DNA from: Roseiconus nitratireducens
Lineage (GTDB): Bacteria > Planctomycetota > Planctomycetia > Pirellulales > Pirellulaceae
Reading direction: 5' to 3'
Assembly: GCF_008629675.1 (NCBI RefSeq)
Contig: NZ_VWOX01000008.1
Span: 1-64,000 of the forward strand
DNA: 64,000 bases
Shown: piece after piece, positions 61,187 to 64,000 of the stretch
Position numbering within the stretch: position 1 is the first letter of the stretch
How the letters are laid out: each line of letters opens with the position of its first letter
Notes under the pieces: generated by a model
The model's input: only the letters and a program-made list of their open reading frames with translations
What the model was told of the DNA's origin: nothing
Database searches by the model: none
Made by a program: the position numbers and the translations under genes

Positions 61187-62278
61187 TCAAATCTCGACGT
61201 GTTTCACCCCGGCAATTTCATCGAAATGACCGATCTTCAACACGGTGCCTTTGGATCCGGGCAGTTCCGCGACGAAAACCGGATCGCAAACTAGCACCGG
61301 AGGCGTCAAGGTGATGCTGATGGCGATCGTGGAGAGGTAGGACGCCGTCAACGAGAGGGCGACAAACCAAGGCAAATGTCCGGCCGCCATCCGAATCATT
61401 TGGTCTCGCTTGGCGCGTGAAAGATTGCGTTCAATACCAAACTGTTCGATCACATCGGTGCGTTGAAGCGGGTTGGTCAACGCCAACATTTCATCAAACG
61501 TACAACCGTCGGTTCGGAATCTCTTATGGGTCTTCGCGGCCCGCAGCGCGGTCTTGCGACGTTGGAATTCCAGTTTGGCCTGGTAGGCGTCGAGCGCTCG
61601 CTGGCGACGTGCCATCGCCCGTTTGAAAATCGCGCGGGGCACCGCCAGCGACCGGTCCACGACCGCCCGCGTGACGTGCTTGGGACGCCGAAATAAATAC
61701 AGCCGCCGATACTCCGAAAACACTTCTTGCTGAATCTTGTCGATTGCCGCCATCAGGTCATCCTGAGACGTGAAGATCAATTCGTCGTCCACCTCAATGC
61801 ACAACGGTTTGAGGTAGTAAACCTTGACGCCGCGTCGCTTTCCCGGCCCTTCCAGGAATTCATCCAATCGTGTTTGTACACAAGCCGGAATCGAATCCGT
61901 GATGCTGCCAAAGTCCTTCTGTTCGGTGACCGTGACAAACAACTTTGCCTTGGGGAGCCGAATCGACGCCTTGGTCAACTCGATTTCACGGACCTGCGTG
62001 AATCGGTCACGGTGCGACTGAAATACGCCCGACCAGCTCTCCTCCTTGGAGGTCATCAAACCGGACTGGTGCAACATCGTTTCCGCGAGCAGCTGGCTGC
62101 AGTCCTTCGGCGGCACCCAGATCGGTTCACTCGTCCAGGTGCCGAACGGTTCAAGCTCCTGTTGCAGCGTGAACGGCTTGGCGGTGGCCGGATCCACCGT
62201 GGAGGGTCGAACGCGATTCGCAGCCTGTCGTTGGCCTGTTTGTCGTTGGCTTGGGGGAACTTGAACTTCGATAGCCAT
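61187..62278 (-). CDS. Membrane-anchored protein of unknown function
   Basis: I do not recognise the family. The 363-residue product has a Pro/Gln/Arg-rich N-terminus, a mixed alpha/beta body (about 50-210), a basic, arginine-rich helical stretch (about 210-285: AIFKRAMARRQRALDAYQ, EFQRRKTALRAAKTHKRFR), and one hydrophobic span (LPWFVALSLTASYLSTIAI) followed by a short C-terminal strand pair. The strong GAGGAG ahead of the ATG at 62278 fixes the start. The tail and basic helix suggest membrane association and possible nucleic-acid or acidic partner contact. It precedes the NfeD-like gene. Confidence 0.6.
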   Translation of the reverse strand: MAIEVQVPPSQRQTGQRQAANRVRPSTVDPATAKPFTLQQELEPFGTWTSEPIWVPPKDCSQLLAETMLHQSGLMTSKEESWSGVFQSHRDRFTQVREIELTKASIRLPKAKLFVTVTEQKDFGSITDSIPACVQTRLDEFLEGPGKRRGVKVYYLKPLCIEVDDELIFTSQDDLMAAIDKIQQEVFSEYRRLYLFRRPKHVTRAVVDRSLAVPRAIFKRAMARRQRALDAYQAKLEFQRRKTALRAAKTHKRFRTDGCTFDEMLALTNPLQRTDVIEQFGIERNLSRAKRDQMIRMAAGHLPWFVALSLTASYLSTIAISITLTPPVLVCDPVFVAELPGSKGTVLKIGHFDEIAGVKHVEI

Positions 62279-62921
62279 CGCGTTGCTCCTCGCAAAACTT
62301 GTTGAATGGACCCAAACCGAAACCATCGGCGGCATTCCTGGCAGGCCGAAAACCGGCTTTGACAAGGCGCAGAAAAACCCCGAGCGAAAAACCCAAGGCG
62401 GATCCCAGTGAATCAGCTGGAACTCGCCGATTGGCCTGGTTGACCAACCCGCCTGATTCTATCCGATCTTCACCGCGAAGTCGCTCGAAATGAACGTTTT
62501 CTTTCGCGGCGGATTGCTGGACGAACGCACAGCGTCTCGGGGCGAAGCATCCTCCCCGTTCACGTCACGGAAGCCTGTCGTCGGCAGCGGCCTAACCCGA
62601 CTGCATGGGCTGCATCGGCCGGGGTCCACACCAAGCACCTTGGCATCTCCATCCGGATCTCCCACGACGGAAACGCGCTAGCAAACTCTTTCGGATCACG
62701 AACGTCCAATCGACGTGGCTGCACGGAGACCGCCCGGGTCGCCGATCGGGCAGTGCTGACGCAAAAAACTTGATCAAACGCCAAGTCGTTTGGAAATCCG
62801 CCCCTTGGCATAGGGTTTGCCTATGGCAGACCACTCAAATCACCGAGGCCGGTCCATTTACCCAGCGTTCGCAGGTTGATTTGTGCGTGCCTCGATCTCG
62901 ATTCCCAATCAGGAACTCCCA
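62279..62921. other. Intergenic region with promoter element
   Basis: The 643-bp divergent gap has no gene-like frame; stop-free stretches here (for example 62605-62925) have no signal or motif. It contains the sigma-54-like element described separately and a partial inverted repeat (GGCATAGG / CCTATGGC, 62807-62827). No RNA motif was recognised. Confidence 0.5.
62805..62820 (+). promoter_or_regulatory. Candidate sigma-54 (-24/-12) promoter
   Basis: TTGGCAT-AGGGT-TTGC (62805-62820) has GG and GC separated by exactly 10 bases, the diagnostic sigma-54 spacing, and six-base boxes close to TGGCAC and TTGC. The expected start would be near 62832, about 90 bp before the gene at 62922. An upstream enhancer-binding site was not identified. 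Similarity could be chance. Confidence 0.5.
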
Positions 62922-64000
62922 ATGAATCTTTTCAAGAAAGCAACCATTCTGGCTTTACCTCTTGTCGTGGTTTCATCATCGCTGCCAGCCGAGGCTCAGT
63001 TGCCCGGCGCGCTGGAACGACAAGCCCGGCGCGGCGCTCGTCAGCTGCAGCGGCAAATCAACCGCGCCGACTATTACACCAATCAATCCTGGCAGCAGCT
63101 CAATCCGTGGATTCAGCAGTACGGCGTTACGCCGCTGGGACGCACGGCCAACGCCGTCCGACAAACCGTTGATGCGGCAACCCGAATTGGAGATGGCCAG
63201 TATGGTTATCGCGACCAGTCCGCACCCAACGCATGGTTCTACGATTACTACTCGTACTCGCCGACCTATTACACGACTCCCAGCAACAACCGGTATGCGA
63301 GCGCGATTCGCTACTATGATCCCGACGGGGACGGCGTCTTTGATTCGCGGGCGCGGTACCGGGATTCGGATGACGACGGTCGCTATGACGAATATGACCG
63401 CTATGACTTCTATTCCGCGGACGCGGTCGAGGGTCGATCAGCGGAAACCGATCGAGCCCGGACGCGCGTCGAAGCCGAATCGCAAAACCAAAACGATTCC
63501 AACCGCTACGTCGGCCCCGAGGATGCTCGACAATACACCGTCAGCGGGCAGATCAAGCAAACGAAGATGGCTCAGGTCAACGGCAACAAGAACTTGATTG
63601 TCGCCGTCACAACCGACAACAACAAGAGCCAGCCGATCGACCTCGGCCCGGCTGATGGAATGCAAGGAAAAGGTTTCGAAGTCGGCACTTCGATCACCGC
63701 AACCGGAGCCATGGAATCGATTGGAGACAAGAATCTGTTGATCGCCGAACGCGTCCAAATCGATGGAGGTTCCGCGATGGAGATCAACCGGCAAAGTGGG
63801 GACGAATGGACCGGCGAAATCGTCTCGGTCAAAACCACGAAAGTCGATTCGAGCAATCACTACTTGGCAGTCGTGGACGTCGATGGCGAGCGTCAGCTAG
63901 TCGACATGGGTCCGACCGACCAATACAAAGCGGAGATTGAACCTTCGACGAAGGTGACGGTCCGGGGCATCCCGGTTCGGTCGGGAAACTATCGAGTCCT
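62922..64000 (+). CDS. Exported repeat-containing protein, 3' truncated
   Basis: The frame is open to the window end (359 codons and two bases), so the C-terminus is missing. A signal peptide (MNLFKKATILALP through LPAEA) precedes a tyrosine- and arginine-rich segment with calcium-binding-like Asp clusters (YYDPDGDGVFDS, DSDDDGRYDEYDRYD). The second half contains repeated beta modules starting with TVSGQIKQTKMAQVNGN and WTGEIVSVKTTKVDSSN, each ending near KVTVRG or TITATGAM, in the style of DUF-type OB repeats. It is exported, but the function is unknown. The start is preceded by AGGAA. Confidence 0.75.
   Translation, partial: MNLFKKATILALPLVVVSSSLPAEAQLPGALERQARRGARQLQRQINRADYYTNQSWQQLNPWIQQYGVTPLGRTANAVRQTVDAATRIGDGQYGYRDQSAPNAWFYDYYSYSPTYYTTPSNNRYASAIRYYDPDGDGVFDSRARYRDSDDDGRYDEYDRYDFYSADAVEGRSAETDRARTRVEAESQNQNDSNRYVGPEDARQYTVSGQIKQTKMAQVNGNKNLIVAVTTDNNKSQPIDLGPADGMQGKGFEVGTSITATGAMESIGDKNLLIAERVQIDGGSAMEINRQSGDEWTGEIVSVKTTKVDSSNHYLAVVDVDGERQLVDMGPTDQYKAEIEPSTKVTVRGIPVRSGNYRV

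Noticed and set aside
1..64000. tRNA, rRNA, tmRNA, insertion sequences and prophage genes
   Set aside because: I scanned the gene gaps for cloverleaf-like arms and transposase or integrase motifs and saw none; a tRNAscan or ISfinder run would be decisive.

Overview
The window is a GC-rich chromosomal segment from a bacterium of the Planctomycetota, most likely a Rhodopirellula-like member of the Pirellulales. The main evidence is a DUF1549/DUF1553-plus-DUF1501 gene pair with cytochrome-type CxxCH motifs, two exported sulfatases, an SHD1-domain protein, a CAP-domain protein with an N-terminal LExRxLL-type motif and dockerin repeats, and many starts without a clear Shine-Dalgarno sequence. No rRNA, tRNA, IS element, prophage or CRISPR array was seen. 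Most genes are housekeeping or envelope genes on both strands in short transcription units.

Layout. 0-11.7 kb: exported SHD1 protein, tyrA, ribBA, an exported esterase, mtaB, clpS, an M20 peptidase, serS, a small monohaem cytochrome and a coiled-coil exported protein. 11.7-16.3 kb: a GC-rich intergenic repeat, then the DUF1549/DUF1501 pair. 16.3-20.1 kb: a stress and envelope group (katA and mscL overlapping by 4 bp, a LURP-one-like protein, pspA). 20.2-28.7 kb: a zinc-ribbon membrane protein and a 2,386-residue membrane protein, separated in the same frame by one TGA codon. 28.8-45.6 kb: an O-antigen-ligase-like protein, rarA, a DUF1499 protein, an ABC exporter, ispE-spoVG, pepT, an exonuclease, a sulfatase, rpmG, recJ, thiE, an SGNH hydrolase and a lipoprotein.

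46.0-51.9 kb holds the most informative system: part of a Tad/Flp (type IVb) pilus locus, with flp, a possible 36-codon gene, cpaA, cpaB, cpaC and cpaE. The leader of flp contains a c-di-GMP-I (GEMM) riboswitch aptamer, so pilin expression is probably tied directly to c-di-GMP. The motor and platform genes (tadA/cpaF, tadB, tadC) are not here and must lie elsewhere.

52.2-64 kb: glutamate dehydrogenase, the CAP/dockerin protein, a glycerophosphodiesterase, a TlpA-like protein, a second sulfatase, a small PH-domain protein, an NfeD-like protein with an unknown partner, and a 3'-truncated exported protein preceded by a sequence with sigma-54 promoter spacing.

Two proteins carry unusual zinc-ribbon additions: MscL at its C-terminus and SpoVG as an internal insertion. 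With the zinc-ribbon membrane protein at 20.3 kb this makes three zinc-ribbon-bearing proteins in about 19 kb. All functions are read from sequence motifs only; no database search was run.
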